Of a stretch of DNA of 47,393 nt, positions 1-9,185 are shown piece by piece. Position 1 is the stretch's first letter, and the number at the start of each line of letters is the position of its first letter. Origin of the DNA: Bacteroidetes bacterium 4572_128 (lineage in GTDB: Bacteria; Bacteroidota; Bacteroidia; Bacteroidales; 4572-128). The stretch covers positions 1-47,393 of the forward strand of contig NBLL01000005.1 of assembly GCA_002084355.1 (NCBI GenBank), in the 5' to 3' direction. A program made the position numbers and the translations under genes. The notes below the pieces were generated by a model. It ran no database searches and was not told the DNA's origin. It was given only the letters and a program-made list of their open reading frames with translations.

Positions 1-275
1 AATAATTAAAAAAAAAAAATTTTTTTTCAAAAAACGCCAATTTTTTAATGTTTTTAATAATTTAAAAAAAAATTTTTTCCAAAAACGTCAATTTTTTAAT
101 GTTTAAAAAAAAATTTTTTCCAAAAAAACCAAAATTTTATGGTTTTTAATAATTTAAAAAAAATTTTTTTTCAAAAAACGCCAATTTTTTAATGTTTTTA
201 ATAATTAAAAAAAAAATTTTTTTCAAAAAAAACCAATTTTTTAATGTTTTTAATAATTTCAAAAAAAAATTTTTA
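1..275 (-). repeat. A/T-tract tandem repeat array, about 5 units
   Basis: Five to six imperfect units of about 50 bp are visible. On the plus strand each reads A-run, T-run, CAAAAAACGCCAATTTTTTA, then ATGTTTTTAATAATT. This is the reverse orientation of the family found across the window: core, then GAAAA/TTTT palindrome, then AATT spacer. The array lies just past the 3' end of the minus-strand beta-barrel gene. Its core (TTGGCG on the minus strand) matches the first part of the array at 20425. Confidence 0.85.
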
Positions 276-279
276 ATTT

Positions 280-931
280 TCAAAAGAACTTTCGTTTCGA
301 TTTTTTAATTCTTTTTTTTCTAACAAAAGGATTTTTAGAAATTTGTTTGAATTGATAACGCACAACTAAATAAATTCCAAAATTTACACTCCTCATAAAA
401 TCTTCTGATTCAGATTCAAAACTATTTCCATTATAATCAACTCCTTGCCAGTCAGTAAAACCTACATTTGTTCGAAAACCGATATTATAAACAATATTTT
501 GATTTAATTGAAATTCTCCACCTATTCCCAAAACACCAGAAAAACCAAAATTACTAAAAGTATCTTCAAAATTATCTCGAGATAAACCATCTTCTTCAAA
601 CCAAACTCTTCTTTTAATATTAAATGCAGTTCCGATTTCTGTATAAGCATGCTTAACTCTAAACCTAACAAGAACTGGAATAACTATAGTTTTTAAAACG
701 ATTCTATTTTCAGGATATGGATATTTCAAACGTATAGAATATCTTTGATTGGATTCACTTAATAAAAATTCTGTTTGCAAAGCAAAATTCCTTGTCCATT
801 GAAAACCAAACAATAAACCAAATTCACTTGCAAAAGTTGGTAAATAATCTACGGTATTATTTACCGTTGTTTTATTTGTCAATAACCAAGAAGTCATTAA
901 ATAATGTAAAAGTAAAAAGAAATTTTTTCAT
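280..931 (-). pseudogene. Outer-membrane beta-barrel (porin-family) protein, disrupted near its N-terminus
   Basis: The main frame (897 down to 280) encodes 205 residues with alternating aromatic/polar strands typical of small Bacteroidota PorT/OmpW-like barrels (for example FGLLFGFQWTRNFALQTEF). It ends in a basic tail (KKRIKKSKRKFF). It has no signal peptide of its own. Just upstream, an ATG at 931-929 starts MKKFLFTFTLF, which looks like the first half of a signal peptide, but in another frame. The simplest reading is one gene that has lost the segment joining the signal peptide to the barrel. It lies directly downstream of the glycosylphosphotransferase on the same strand, so it may close that transcription unit. 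Family membership is inferred from strand pattern and size, and the function is unknown. Confidence 0.6.
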
Positions 932-948
932 AATATATTTTTTAAATT

Positions 949-2364
949 TTATTTTCCGCTTCCTTTGAAAATTATCATCACAGTATAAATCATAATTTTA
1001 AAATCAGTATAAATGGACATATTTTCTATATAAATTATATCATATTTTAAACGCTCAACCATCTCTTTAACATTTTCTGCATAACCATATTTTACTTGTC
1101 CCCAGGAAGTTATTCCAGGTTTAACTTTTTGCAAATGATAATAATGCGGAGCAATTTTTGCAATTTTTTCTATAAAAAATTGTCTTTCCGGACGTGGTCC
1201 AACAAGAGACATATCACCAATTAAAACATTATAAAACTGCGGTGTTTCATCTAAACGCAATTTCCTCATAAAAAGTCCAAATTTTGTAATTCTAATATCT
1301 TTATCTTTCGATAAAGCTGGACCGTGTTTTTCGGCATCAATAAACATAGAACGAAATTTCCAAATAAAAAATGGTTTTCCATATTTACCAATTCTTTCTT
1401 GACCATAAAAAATTGGACCTTTCGAAGATAATTTTACACTTATCATTAAAAAAATATACAATGGAATTAATAAAATTAATGCAATAATTGAAAAAACAAT
1501 ATCTATAATTTTCTTTAAATTTTCTTGAAAAGTAGACATTAAATCATAAGAAATTTCTATTAATGGCGTAGTGAAAAAAGTTGTCATATTTGCTGTTCCC
1601 GTTAAAATATCATACATACTTGGAATAACTTTTATTATTAAATCATTTTTATAAAGTTTATTTAAAATATCACTGATATTTTTATGCTCGGAATTTTCTA
1701 TGGCAATAATTATTTCTTCTATTTTATATTCTTCAATAATTTTTTGCAAATTGCAAATTTCTCCAAGATGTTTTAAATTTTCTTTAAAAATAAATTTATT
1801 GGTTTTATTAATATTAATAAAACCAATAAATTTATTTCCAGACGATTGCTCTTGATTTTTAAATTCATTATAAATTTTAAATGCTTTTTTTCCATTTCCA
1901 ATCAATAAGGTATTAAAACCTATTTTTCTATATCTAAGTTTTTTAATAGTGTGATTTGTTATCAAAAAACGAGGAATATAAGTCAAAATAAAATGAAATG
2001 AAAATAATGCAAAAAAAGAATAATAATAATCCTTATAAGATACAATTGTGTCATCGAGAATTAACAAGAAGAAAATTATTATTACACCTGTCATAGAAAT
2101 GCTGATAGTTTGCCAAAGTTCTTTCAATCTGGATTTTCTATAAATTCTTTTATAATAACCATTTAAATAATATAAAATTAACCAAAAACACGGAATAGCA
2201 ATTAAAAAATAAAAATAGTTCTTTTTAAATTCTATAGGAATTTCATAGCCAAATTTTGCTGATTCTATATATATTTTTCTAAAAGCAAAAAATAAAATCC
2301 AAGCAACCAAAGAAGAAATTATATCAAAAATTAAATATTTAAAAATTTGACGATTTTTATTCAT
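949..2364 (-). CDS. Polyprenyl glycosylphosphotransferase (WbaP/EpsE-type sugar transferase)
   Basis: This 471-residue protein has four N-terminal membrane segments (about residues 9-130), a soluble Rossmann-like region (about 145-250), one more membrane helix (about 285-308) and a C-terminal bacterial sugar transferase domain. The C-terminal part shows the family motifs KFRSM, LDETPQFYNVL, DMSLVGPRPE and KPGITSWGQV. Such enzymes move a sugar-1-phosphate from a nucleotide sugar to undecaprenyl phosphate, the first step of exopolysaccharide or O-antigen assembly at the inner membrane. No glycosyltransferase cluster surrounds it. The only close neighbours are an upstream lipoprotein gene 9 bp away, probably co-transcribed, and the broken barrel gene downstream. 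The sugar specificity cannot be read from sequence. Confidence 0.9.
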   Translation of the reverse strand: MNKNRQIFKYLIFDIISSLVAWILFFAFRKIYIESAKFGYEIPIEFKKNYFYFLIAIPCFWLILYYLNGYYKRIYRKSRLKELWQTISISMTGVIIIFFLLILDDTIVSYKDYYYSFFALFSFHFILTYIPRFLITNHTIKKLRYRKIGFNTLLIGNGKKAFKIYNEFKNQEQSSGNKFIGFININKTNKFIFKENLKHLGEICNLQKIIEEYKIEEIIIAIENSEHKNISDILNKLYKNDLIIKVIPSMYDILTGTANMTTFFTTPLIEISYDLMSTFQENLKKIIDIVFSIIALILLIPLYIFLMISVKLSSKGPIFYGQERIGKYGKPFFIWKFRSMFIDAEKHGPALSKDKDIRITKFGLFMRKLRLDETPQFYNVLIGDMSLVGPRPERQFFIEKIAKIAPHYYHLQKVKPGITSWGQVKYGYAENVKEMVERLKYDIIYIENMSIYTDFKIMIYTVMIIFKGSGK

Positions 2365-2373
2365 TATTTTTTT

Positions 2374-3231
2374 TTAAAAATGTAATAATTTAAAATTATC
2401 CCAGTAAAATTTTGGTTCTATAATTTCATCTTCTTCGCCTTTTGCATAAGCAAAAAATAAATTATAAGTTTTTATTTCTGTATAGCTTTCGAAAGTTTGA
2501 GTTAAATTTATATAAATTTTATTCCAATTTTCTTTTTTATTTAGATAAATAACTGGAATTGTTTTTATAGACGTTTCGGTTTCATAAATTAACCCAATTA
2601 CAAATTCTGTATTATTTTTATAATTCATCTCTAAATAAGTTTCCGAGTAATTTGTTGGTTTCTCGAACTTATTTATAGTTTTGAATTGAAATAATGAATC
2701 TTCAATTTTAATTCTCGTAAAACCAGAATATTGTCCTTCGAAAACTGAGGAATCTATTTTTTCCATTAGAGAGGAGTTTGAATTTACAGTGTCTAAACTT
2801 ATTCCCGCAGATTCAAAATCTTCCATCCAATCAAAAATTGTTTCTTCTTTATAAGAAATTTTCGGTGATATTTTTGTTATTTTACTTGTTTCAAGAACTT
2901 TTTCTATTTCATAAGCTTCATAAAATGGGTAAATTGTACGACTGGCAGAAATTCCATTTTTTTTAATTCCAGCCTTTATAACAATTTTTTGCTCTCCTGT
3001 TTCCATAACAGGAAATTCTGCTGGCAATTCAAAAACACCTATAAAATTCCCATTAACACTTACCCAAGCATCTGTAATATTTTCTGATGCAGTACCTTGA
3101 TAATGAGAAGTTTGTAATTCTATCTTTTCAATATTTATATATGAAGGTATTTTTTCCTTTTCATCTATTTCGCAAGAATATAAAAGAATTATATAAAATA
3201 AAATAAAAATTTTTTTTTCAAAAAAACGCAT
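2374..3231 (-). CDS. Lipoprotein of unknown function
   Basis: A 285-residue protein begins with a lipoprotein signal: a basic start, a hydrophobic stretch and the lipobox LLYSC (Cys about residue 20), followed by an acidic EIDEKEK region. The rest is beta-rich. Residues about 40-110 resemble an Ig-like/carboxypeptidase-regulatory fold (DAWVSVNGNFIGVFELP), and the C-terminal half resembles a jelly-roll module ending FYWDNFKLLHF. It is likely a surface or periplasmic lipoprotein. It precedes the glycosylphosphotransferase by 9 bp on the same strand, so co-transcription is likely and an envelope role is plausible. No specific function is recognised. Confidence 0.75.
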   Translation of the reverse strand: MRFFEKKIFILFYIILLYSCEIDEKEKIPSYINIEKIELQTSHYQGTASENITDAWVSVNGNFIGVFELPAEFPVMETGEQKIVIKAGIKKNGISASRTIYPFYEAYEIEKVLETSKITKISPKISYKEETIFDWMEDFESAGISLDTVNSNSSLMEKIDSSVFEGQYSGFTRIKIEDSLFQFKTINKFEKPTNYSETYLEMNYKNNTEFVIGLIYETETSIKTIPVIYLNKKENWNKIYINLTQTFESYTEIKTYNLFFAYAKGEEDEIIEPKFYWDNFKLLHF

Positions 3232-3318
3232 TTTTTTTTAATTTTTTCAAATTTGTTTTTAAACGATTTTATTTTTTTTATATTTTAAAAAAAAAAAAAA
3301 TAATTAAAAAAAAAATAT

Positions 3319-3326
3319 TATTTTTG
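3319..3326 (+). promoter_or_regulatory. Bacteroidota -7 element for the Omp28-like gene
   Basis: TATTTTTG matches the TAnnTTTG -7 consensus of Bacteroidota primary sigma factors and lies about 28 bp before the ATG at 3354. No clear -33 TTG is visible in the A/T-only upstream DNA. Confidence 0.5.
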
Positions 3327-3353
3327 TAAAAATTCACAATTTTATATTTTTTT

Positions 3354-5047
3354 ATGAAGACTTTTAAAAATTACTTTTTTATTTTTGTGATTGCAATGTC
3401 ATTTTCATCTCTTGCAATTTCACAAAACCGTATGATTTTGTTCGAAGAAGGAACGAATGCTTCTTGCGGACCTTGTGCTGCTCAAAATCCTACTTTTAAT
3501 GCTTTATTAGATGCAAATACTGATAATGTTATTTCTATAAAGTACCAATGGTATTTTCCCGGAACTGACCCTATGCATGACCACAACCCAGGTGAGGCAA
3601 ATGCAAGACTGCAATATTATGAAATAAGTGGTGTTCCTACTGCTACTATGGACGGAGTTATATATTCTTTTCCAAATGCTTATGATGGTGCTGCTATTGG
3701 ATATACACAATCTCACATAGATGAACAACTTGCTGTTCCTTCTCCCTTAAATATAGATCTATCTCATACAGTTATTGGACATACAATAACTGCTTCTATG
3801 GATATAGGAGCTCTTGAAGATCTTACTGGTAATCTTGTTGCTCATATTGTAGTTATTGAAAAAGCAATATTTTTTGATTCTCCTCCTGGATCAAACGGGG
3901 AAACAGAATTTTACAATGTAATGAAGAAAATGTTACCATCAAGTAATGGAACCAGTTTAGAAGATTTTATATCTGGTGGAAGTGTTAACATAACAGAATC
4001 TTGGGAAATAGCAAATATTTATGATATAAATGAATTGGCTGTTGTTGCTTTTGTACAGAATAATTCTACAAAAGAAGTTTTACAGGCATCTTATTCTGAA
4101 CCTGTTACACCTATTGCACCAGATTTTTTGAATACATCAGCTAAATCTATTTTATATCCTACAGAAGATTTTTGTGGAAATACTATTTCACCAGTAGTGA
4201 AAATAGAAAATAATGGTATGGATTTAACAAGTCTTGATATCTCTTATTCTGTAAACGGTGGTGAAATAACTACTTTAAATTGGACAGGAGAATTAGCATT
4301 TCTTAGTGCTATGGAAGTTGAATTACCAGAATCTGAATTTATCAGAGTTGATGATATAGTTAGAAATGATTATACTATAGAGGTATTTACATCTTTACCA
4401 AATGGACTTGAAGATACAGATACTAATGATGACGAAATAAGTTTATCTTTCTTAGCACCGTCAACAGATTTTAATATTGTTTCTTTAGAAAGGGATTATT
4501 TAAGAATGACGAAGAAACACCAATATACAAAGGAGGAAAATTTTTAGAAAGTGATAATGATTCTGTTGCTTACGATGCCAATTCTTCAGAATTAATTACA
4601 GAAGTTTTTAACTTAGAACCGAATAATTGTTATACGTTTGTAATTTTAGATACTTACGGTGATGGAATAGCTAGCAATGGCGCACAAACTAATGGATATT
4701 ATTCTCTTAGAGATGGTGATGGAAATATTTTAAAAACTGGTGGAGATTACGGTTTTGGAGAAATGTATAACTTTAAAGTTAATTATCCAGTAAATATAGA
4801 TGATATTTCAGAAAGTAATAATTCTGTAGAGATTTATCCTAATCCAGTTAAAGATAATTTGAGCATTAAAAATGCAGAAAACAGCAAAATTAAAATTTAT
4901 AATGTTCTTGGAGAAGAAATTTTAGAAATAAAAAGTGCTTCTGATAATGAAACAATCAATTTAGAAAAATACAAAAAAGGAACTTATTTTGTAAAAATTT
5001 TCAATAAAAAAGAAGTTATCGTTAAAAAAATTGTTTTAAACAATTAA
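3354..5047 (+). pseudogene. Omp28/thioredoxin-like secreted protein with T9SS sorting domain, disrupted
   Basis: The N-terminal frame (3354-4547) has a signal peptide (MKTFKNYFFIFVIAMSFSS) and a thioredoxin-like Omp28-type domain with a CxxC in NASCGPCAAQNP. The gene continues in another frame from about 4500 (NDEETPIYKGGKFLESDN, then YTFVILDTYGDGIASNGAQ). It ends in a type A T9SS sorting domain (VEIYPNPVKDNL ... GTYFVKI, 4830-5040). The two parts meet at about 4490-4510. Relatives usually carry a segment of the kind TDNYPxETSW at that point, which is missing here, so a short out-of-frame loss is more likely than a one-base shift. Intact, this would be an extracellular or surface-attached protein. 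The lesion removes the sorting signal from the translated product. Confidence 0.75.
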
Positions 5048-5064
5048 AATCTTTTTATAATTTT

Positions 5065-5104
5065 AAAAAAATTCGGATTTTTTTAAAAATCCGAATTTTT
5101 TTTG
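5065..5104 (+). terminator. Rho-independent terminator
   Basis: A perfect stem (AAATTCGGATTTTT paired with AAAAATCCGAATTT), a two-base loop and a run of T residues follow the T9SS cargo gene by about 20 bp. Confidence 0.9.
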
Positions 5105-5180
5105 TAATCTAAATATTAAAAAATTTAGTTATAGAACATTTTGTGAAATATAAATTTTTTTATTATTAAAAATAAAGAGA

Positions 5181-5267
5181 TTATGTTTCATCGTTCACGA
5201 TGATTTCGTTGCATATCCTATATCCATTGATTTTTAATGCTTTAATAATAATTTGGAATGAAAATTT
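5181..5267 (-). pseudogene. Short coding-like fragment
   Basis: Read on the minus strand, about 28 codons (FQIIIKALKINGYRICNEII, then VNDET and a TAA) look like the end of a real protein and have better base composition than the surrounding DNA. The plus strand also shows a small hairpin (CATCG TTCA CGATG). No start or parent family could be identified. It lies in a gene-poor stretch (5105-5466) that otherwise holds only A/T-rich DNA. Confidence 0.25.
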
Positions 5268-5466
5268 TAAAAAAATATTTAAAAAAAAACAAATTTTTCA
5301 CAATTTTATTATAAAAGAACTCTCACCGTAAAAATATTCTATAACCAAAATTTTTTTAGATTTTTTTAAAAAAAGTTTAAATGACTTCAACCTAAAAAAG
5401 ATTGAAATTTTTATCATATCCTAAAAAAAATCTTAATTTTGAGATTTTAAATAAAAAATTCAAAAA

Positions 5467-5706
5467 ATGAAAACATTAAAAATTTGTCTTGATTATATCA
5501 ATTATACAAATTATGTTTTGTAATATATTGTTTTGCTTTGGCTATCAATGACGAAATTACATCAAAATTAATAATAAAGTTTTATGAAAATTTATTGAAA
5601 AACGAAAAAAATAAATCTAAACATTTGCAAAAGGCAAAATTGCAATTAATTAAAGATGGAAAATATTCACATCCATATTTATGGAGCCATTTATTTTAAT
5701 TGGGAA
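5467..5706 (+). pseudogene. Remnant of a secreted CHAT-domain (caspase-like) protein
   Basis: An ATG at 5467 starts MKTLKIC. With a one-base shift this continues into a hydrophobic signal-peptide-like stretch (IISIIQIMFCNILF). Immediately after, from 5541, comes AINDEITSKLIIKFYENLL, then KHLQKAKLQLIKDGKYSHPY and LWSH. This closely matches the final 55-60 residues of CHAT proteases (LWxxND..T..fY..LL ... A...L......HPYyWa.FiLiG). The last FILIGND is reached only after another shift near 5691. Only the two ends of the gene seem to remain, joined by a large deletion. Bacteroidota CHAT proteins commonly carry signal peptides and TPR repeats. The catalytic His/Cys part is absent, so it cannot be functional. 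Confidence 0.6.
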
Positions 5707-5774
5707 TGATTTTTCAAAAAAAAATTTTGAAATTTTAATGATTTTTTGTTTTTTTAATTTAAAATTTAAATTTA

Positions 5775-6725
5775 ATGAAAACGGTTATTTCTATAGAAAA
5801 TCTAAGTATAGCTTATAAATTAAAAAAAAGAATAAAAACTATAAAAAAAAATATTAACCTCATAGCAAATGAAGGTGAATTAATTGCTTTAATCGGTGCG
5901 AATGGTGTTGGGAAAAGCACATTTTTACGTACAATTTCATCTTTACAAAAACATTTTTTTGGGGAAATAAAAATTTTTAATAAAGAAATTAATAAATATT
6001 CAAATATAGAAATGTCAAAAAAATTAAGTTTTGTTTCGACAGAAATTATTAATGTTAATAATTTGAAAGTTAAAGATTTAGTTGCTTTGGGAAGATTTCC
6101 ATACACAAATTTTATAGGAAAATTGAAAGAAAAAGACAAATTTAAAATTAGTTCTGCATTAGAAATCACTGGAATGAAAAATTTTGCTAATAAATATATA
6201 AACGAAATTAGCGATGGAGAAAGACAAAAAGTTATGATAGCAAAAACTTTAGCACAAGATACTGATATTATAATTCTCGACGAGCCGAGTGCTTTTTTAG
6301 ACTTGGAAAATAAATATGAAATTATAAGCATTTTAAAAAAACTTTCTGAAGAAAACAATAAAACAATTATTTTTTCATCTCACGATTTGAATATTACAAT
6401 GCAAGAAGCAGATAAAATTTGTTTCCATAATAAAAAAATTATTTTTGATAATAAAAAATTCGATTTTATAAGAAAAAATAATAATAAAAATTTTAAAATA
6501 AATTTAATTTCTGATGAAAATTTAGAAAAATTTTTGACAAAAAAAGCATTAGAACGAATAAATTTTAAAATTACAGAAAACTCTAAAATGAAAATTTTTA
6601 TTAAAAAAGACTTAAAAAAAACAATATGGATTTTCAAAATTCAAAATGAAAAAAAAATATGTTATTCTATTTATGAGCTTATTTTTATTTTAAAAAAAAT
6701 AAAAAAAATTCTAATTAAAAAATAA
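5775..6725 (+). CDS. ABC transporter ATP-binding protein, FecE/HmuV-like
   Basis: This 316-residue ATPase has Walker A GANGVGKST (about residue 42), a signature region ISDGERQKVMIAKTLAQ (SDGER in place of LSGGQ), Walker B IIILDEPSAFLD and an H-loop SSHD. This order, and the DLVALGRFPYT segment after the Q-loop, are typical of ATPases of iron-siderophore/haem/cobalamin importers. About 90 residues follow the H-loop, very rich in Lys, Asn and Ile, where the family usually has only a short tail. No permease or binding-protein gene adjoins it, so the partner subunits must lie elsewhere. A repeat array begins right after the stop. Confidence 0.85.
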   Translation: MKTVISIENLSIAYKLKKRIKTIKKNINLIANEGELIALIGANGVGKSTFLRTISSLQKHFFGEIKIFNKEINKYSNIEMSKKLSFVSTEIINVNNLKVKDLVALGRFPYTNFIGKLKEKDKFKISSALEITGMKNFANKYINEISDGERQKVMIAKTLAQDTDIIILDEPSAFLDLENKYEIISILKKLSEENNKTIIFSSHDLNITMQEADKICFHNKKIIFDNKKFDFIRKNNNKNFKINLISDENLEKFLTKKALERINFKITENSKMKIFIKKDLKKTIWIFKIQNEKKICYSIYELIFILKKIKKILIKK

Positions 6726-6729
6726 AAAA

Positions 6730-7075
6730 AATTCTAATTAAAAAATTGCCATTTATTTGAAAAAAAAATTTTTTTTGATTTAAAAATTTCATAAAATTAT
6801 ATCGTTTTTTTGAAAAAAAAATTTTTTTTTAATTATAAAAATCTTAAAAAAGTGTCGTTTTTTGAAAAAAAAATTTTTTTTTAATTATAAAAATCTTAAA
6901 AAGATGTCGTTTTTTGAAAAAAAAATTTTTTTTTAATTTTCAAAAACATTAAAAATTACGCATTTTATTAAAAAAAATTTTTTTAATTTTCAAAATTCAT
7001 AAAAAATCGGCATTTTATTAAAAAAATTTTTTTTTTTAATATTAAAAAAAATCAATTTAGATAAAAATTTTATAA
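6730..7075 (+). repeat. A/T-tract tandem repeat array, about 6 units
   Basis: Units recur every 50-53 bp, with cores such as TGTCGTTTTTTG at about 6802, 6855 and 6907 and TACGC/TCGGC variants at 6958 and 7007. Each core is followed by GAAAAAAAATTTTTTTT and an AATTATAAAAATC spacer. Orientation is forward. The array fills the gap between the ABC ATPase and the PD-(D/E)XK-like gene. Confidence 0.85.
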
Positions 7076-7151
7076 TTTTTCTTTGAATTTGAAAAAAAAA
7101 ATAAATTTGATAGAAATTTTTTTATAATTTAATTTGAATTAAAAAAATAAC

Positions 7152-7817
7152 ATGGAACAAAAAAAAGAATATAAATTTTCAGAAATCACCTATAAAATAT
7201 TAAAAGAAATAAGCAATTTCGATCAAGTTAGAAGTCAAGATATTTTTGAAGAATGGTTTAATTTTCATTATGAAATTGATGTATCAGATAAAAAATATTT
7301 AAAAGGATTAATAGAAGCAAACAGATATAATATTTCTGATTATATTGAATATCAATTGCTTGCACATTTTATTAGTCCGCTTTTGCATAAAGTATATTTT
7401 TACGGAAAAAATTTTAGAGAATGGTTTCAGCCAGAATTGTCGGGAATTGTAAATGGAAAAATATTAAAAGGAAAACCTGATTTTATGGTTGCAAGCGGAA
7501 AACGTGAACCGAAAAAACCTTTTTTCTTTTTACAAGAATTTAAAAAACAGTCTGCGAACTCTGACCCATTATCACAACTGACAGCACAAATGGCTGTTGC
7601 AATGGAAATTAATAAATCAAAAGAAATAAAAGGTGCATATAATATTGGAAGGTTCTGGTTTTTTATTGTTTTGGAAAAAATTAATGATAAAAAATATCAA
7701 TATCACGAATCAAAAGCTTTTGACTGTTTAGATTACGAACATTTAAAACAAATATTCATAAATCTTAAAGCAGTAAAACACAAATACTGTAATTTAATTT
7801 CAAATGTGAATGAATAA
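7152..7817 (+). CDS. PD-(D/E)XK nuclease-like protein
   Basis: In this 221-residue protein, the middle (about residues 105-135) shows GKPDFMVA followed by FFFLQEFKKQ. This fits the PD...ExK catalytic signature of the restriction-endonuclease fold (D in PD, E and K in QEFKK). The N-terminal half is helical and charged. It resembles widespread Bacteroidota hypothetical proteins assigned to the PD-(D/E)XK superfamily; the assignment here rests on the motif only. There is no methyltransferase, toxin partner or mobile element beside it. It stands alone between a repeat array and a convergent gene. Substrate unknown. Confidence 0.6.
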   Translation: MEQKKEYKFSEITYKILKEISNFDQVRSQDIFEEWFNFHYEIDVSDKKYLKGLIEANRYNISDYIEYQLLAHFISPLLHKVYFYGKNFREWFQPELSGIVNGKILKGKPDFMVASGKREPKKPFFFLQEFKKQSANSDPLSQLTAQMAVAMEINKSKEIKGAYNIGRFWFFIVLEKINDKKYQYHESKAFDCLDYEHLKQIFINLKAVKHKYCNLISNVNE

Positions 7818-7900
7818 TGTGAATGAATTTTTTTTCAAAAAAAACGGTGATTTATTTGAAATAATTTATTTTAAATAAATCAAAATATTTTTTATGAATT

Positions 7901-8983
7901 TTATAATTTATTCTTAGAGTTAAACCCAAATGTTAGTCCAAATCTAACTCCTTTATTACTTGGCACAACAAATAAATTTACAGGAAAATTCATTTTTCCA
8001 GATTTAAATGAACGACCAGCAGCAAAAACAAATCCAGTATGAAATTCTTCATCACCTCTTTTGTCTATTCGTTTTTCGCTTTGATTTTCTTGGTTTATAT
8101 GCCAATTTCCGTTTTCGTCATAATAACCTGATGATTGTTTAATAAGTCCAATTGTTGGTCCCAAAGCAATTTCCCAACCTTTAACATTATTTCTAAAACC
8201 CATTAAAAAAGCTAGATTAGGAATAATAATTCCTTGATCTACTCCAGTTATTGTAGGGATAACTTCAAAAAGTGCTTGGAAATTACCAGAATTAAGATAT
8301 TGAACTTCAAACTGATAACCAAACATAAACATTACCGGAACATTAATATCCCAACCTCCATCATCTGTAGTTTTGCTCAGAACTTCTGCAGTTTCACCTG
8401 TAAAATATGTTAGTCCAAGTCTTGGACCAGATAAATTTAAACGGTTTTCATTTGGATTATTTATTAAACTTTCTTGCTGTTGAACATCTGTCAAACGTGC
8501 CATTAATAATTCATTAATTTGCAAATTAAACATCTCTTGTAAAGTTAATCTTATCATAGATTGTAACTCATCTTCTATGTTCAAAAATTCTTTCACTTCA
8601 GCTTTCTCAATTTTAGATTTTTTAACATCTAATAACCTTAATGTTATAATAATTGTTTTTCCATAGAGTTCTACACTTCCACTGAGAATTTTATCTGTCC
8701 CAATTAAATTTCCCATTTCAGTAAGGCAAATTTTACCATAACAACCATTAATATCAAGACTGTGTTTCTTAATCATATAAGCAACATCATATCTGTCCAT
8801 CACTTCAAATGTATCAAGTTTTTCAACTTCCATTCTCAAAAGGTTTCCAATTTGATTAGGTTTTAGAGAAACTCCTTGACTGTCTATATTTAAGACCGTC
8901 AGAGTTTTTTTTTGTGCTTTTATATTTATTGAAAATAATAAAATTAAAGCTAAAATTCCTATTTTACTAAAAATTGTTTTCAT
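7901..8983 (-). CDS. TolB/CsgG-like N-domain plus outer-membrane C-domain protein
   Basis: This 360-residue protein has a signal peptide (MKTIFSKIGILALILLFSIN, mature start near QKK). Residues about 25-150 form a periplasmic domain of the TolB-N/CsgG kind (LTVLNIDSQGVSL, LLRMEVEKLDTFEVMDRYD, GTDKILSGSVELYGKTIIIT). The remainder (about 185-355) looks like a small beta-barrel (GLTYFTGET ... FEVQYLNSGNFQALFEVIP ... VRFGLTFGFNSK). Family knowledge suggests an envelope role, but no function is established. A -7 element (9005-9012) lies about 25 bp upstream, and the gene is transcribed divergently from the HTH regulator. Confidence 0.65.
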   Translation of the reverse strand: MKTIFSKIGILALILLFSINIKAQKKTLTVLNIDSQGVSLKPNQIGNLLRMEVEKLDTFEVMDRYDVAYMIKKHSLDINGCYGKICLTEMGNLIGTDKILSGSVELYGKTIIITLRLLDVKKSKIEKAEVKEFLNIEDELQSMIRLTLQEMFNLQINELLMARLTDVQQQESLINNPNENRLNLSGPRLGLTYFTGETAEVLSKTTDDGGWDINVPVMFMFGYQFEVQYLNSGNFQALFEVIPTITGVDQGIIIPNLAFLMGFRNNVKGWEIALGPTIGLIKQSSGYYDENGNWHINQENQSEKRIDKRGDEEFHTGFVFAAGRSFKSGKMNFPVNLFVVPSNKGVRFGLTFGFNSKNKL

Positions 8984-9004
8984 AATTTATAATTTTTTTT
9001 TAAA

Positions 9005-9012
9005 CAAAAGTA
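9005..9012 (-). promoter_or_regulatory. -7 element for the TolB/CsgG-like gene
   Basis: On the minus strand this reads TACTTTTG, a match to TAnnTTTG, about 22 bp before the start codon at 8983. A correctly spaced -33 box is not obvious. Confidence 0.5.
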
Positions 9013-9108
9013 CTTTCATAAGCTCAAAAAAAAAAACGGATATACACTTGCAAAATTTATTTTAATTGAAATATAAAAAATATTATAAGAATAAATTTAT
9101 TTTCCAAT

Positions 9109-9116
9109 TATTTTTG
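9109..9116 (+). promoter_or_regulatory. -7 element that decides the HTH gene start
   Basis: TATTTTTG matches TAnnTTTG and lies 70 bp before the ATG at 9186. It sits inside the upstream in-frame extension that begins at 9066, which argues that the extension is untranslated leader. Confidence 0.5.
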
Positions 9117-9185
9117 CGAAATTTGCAAATTATAAATTTTTATTGTTATTTTTATCAAAAAATAAATCTTTTATTATTATTTTTA

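Noticed and set aside
9066-9185. An in-frame upstream start for the HTH regulator.
   Set aside because: The extension is low-complexity and contains the TATTTTTG promoter element at 9109; translation from 9186 gives a normal N-terminus.
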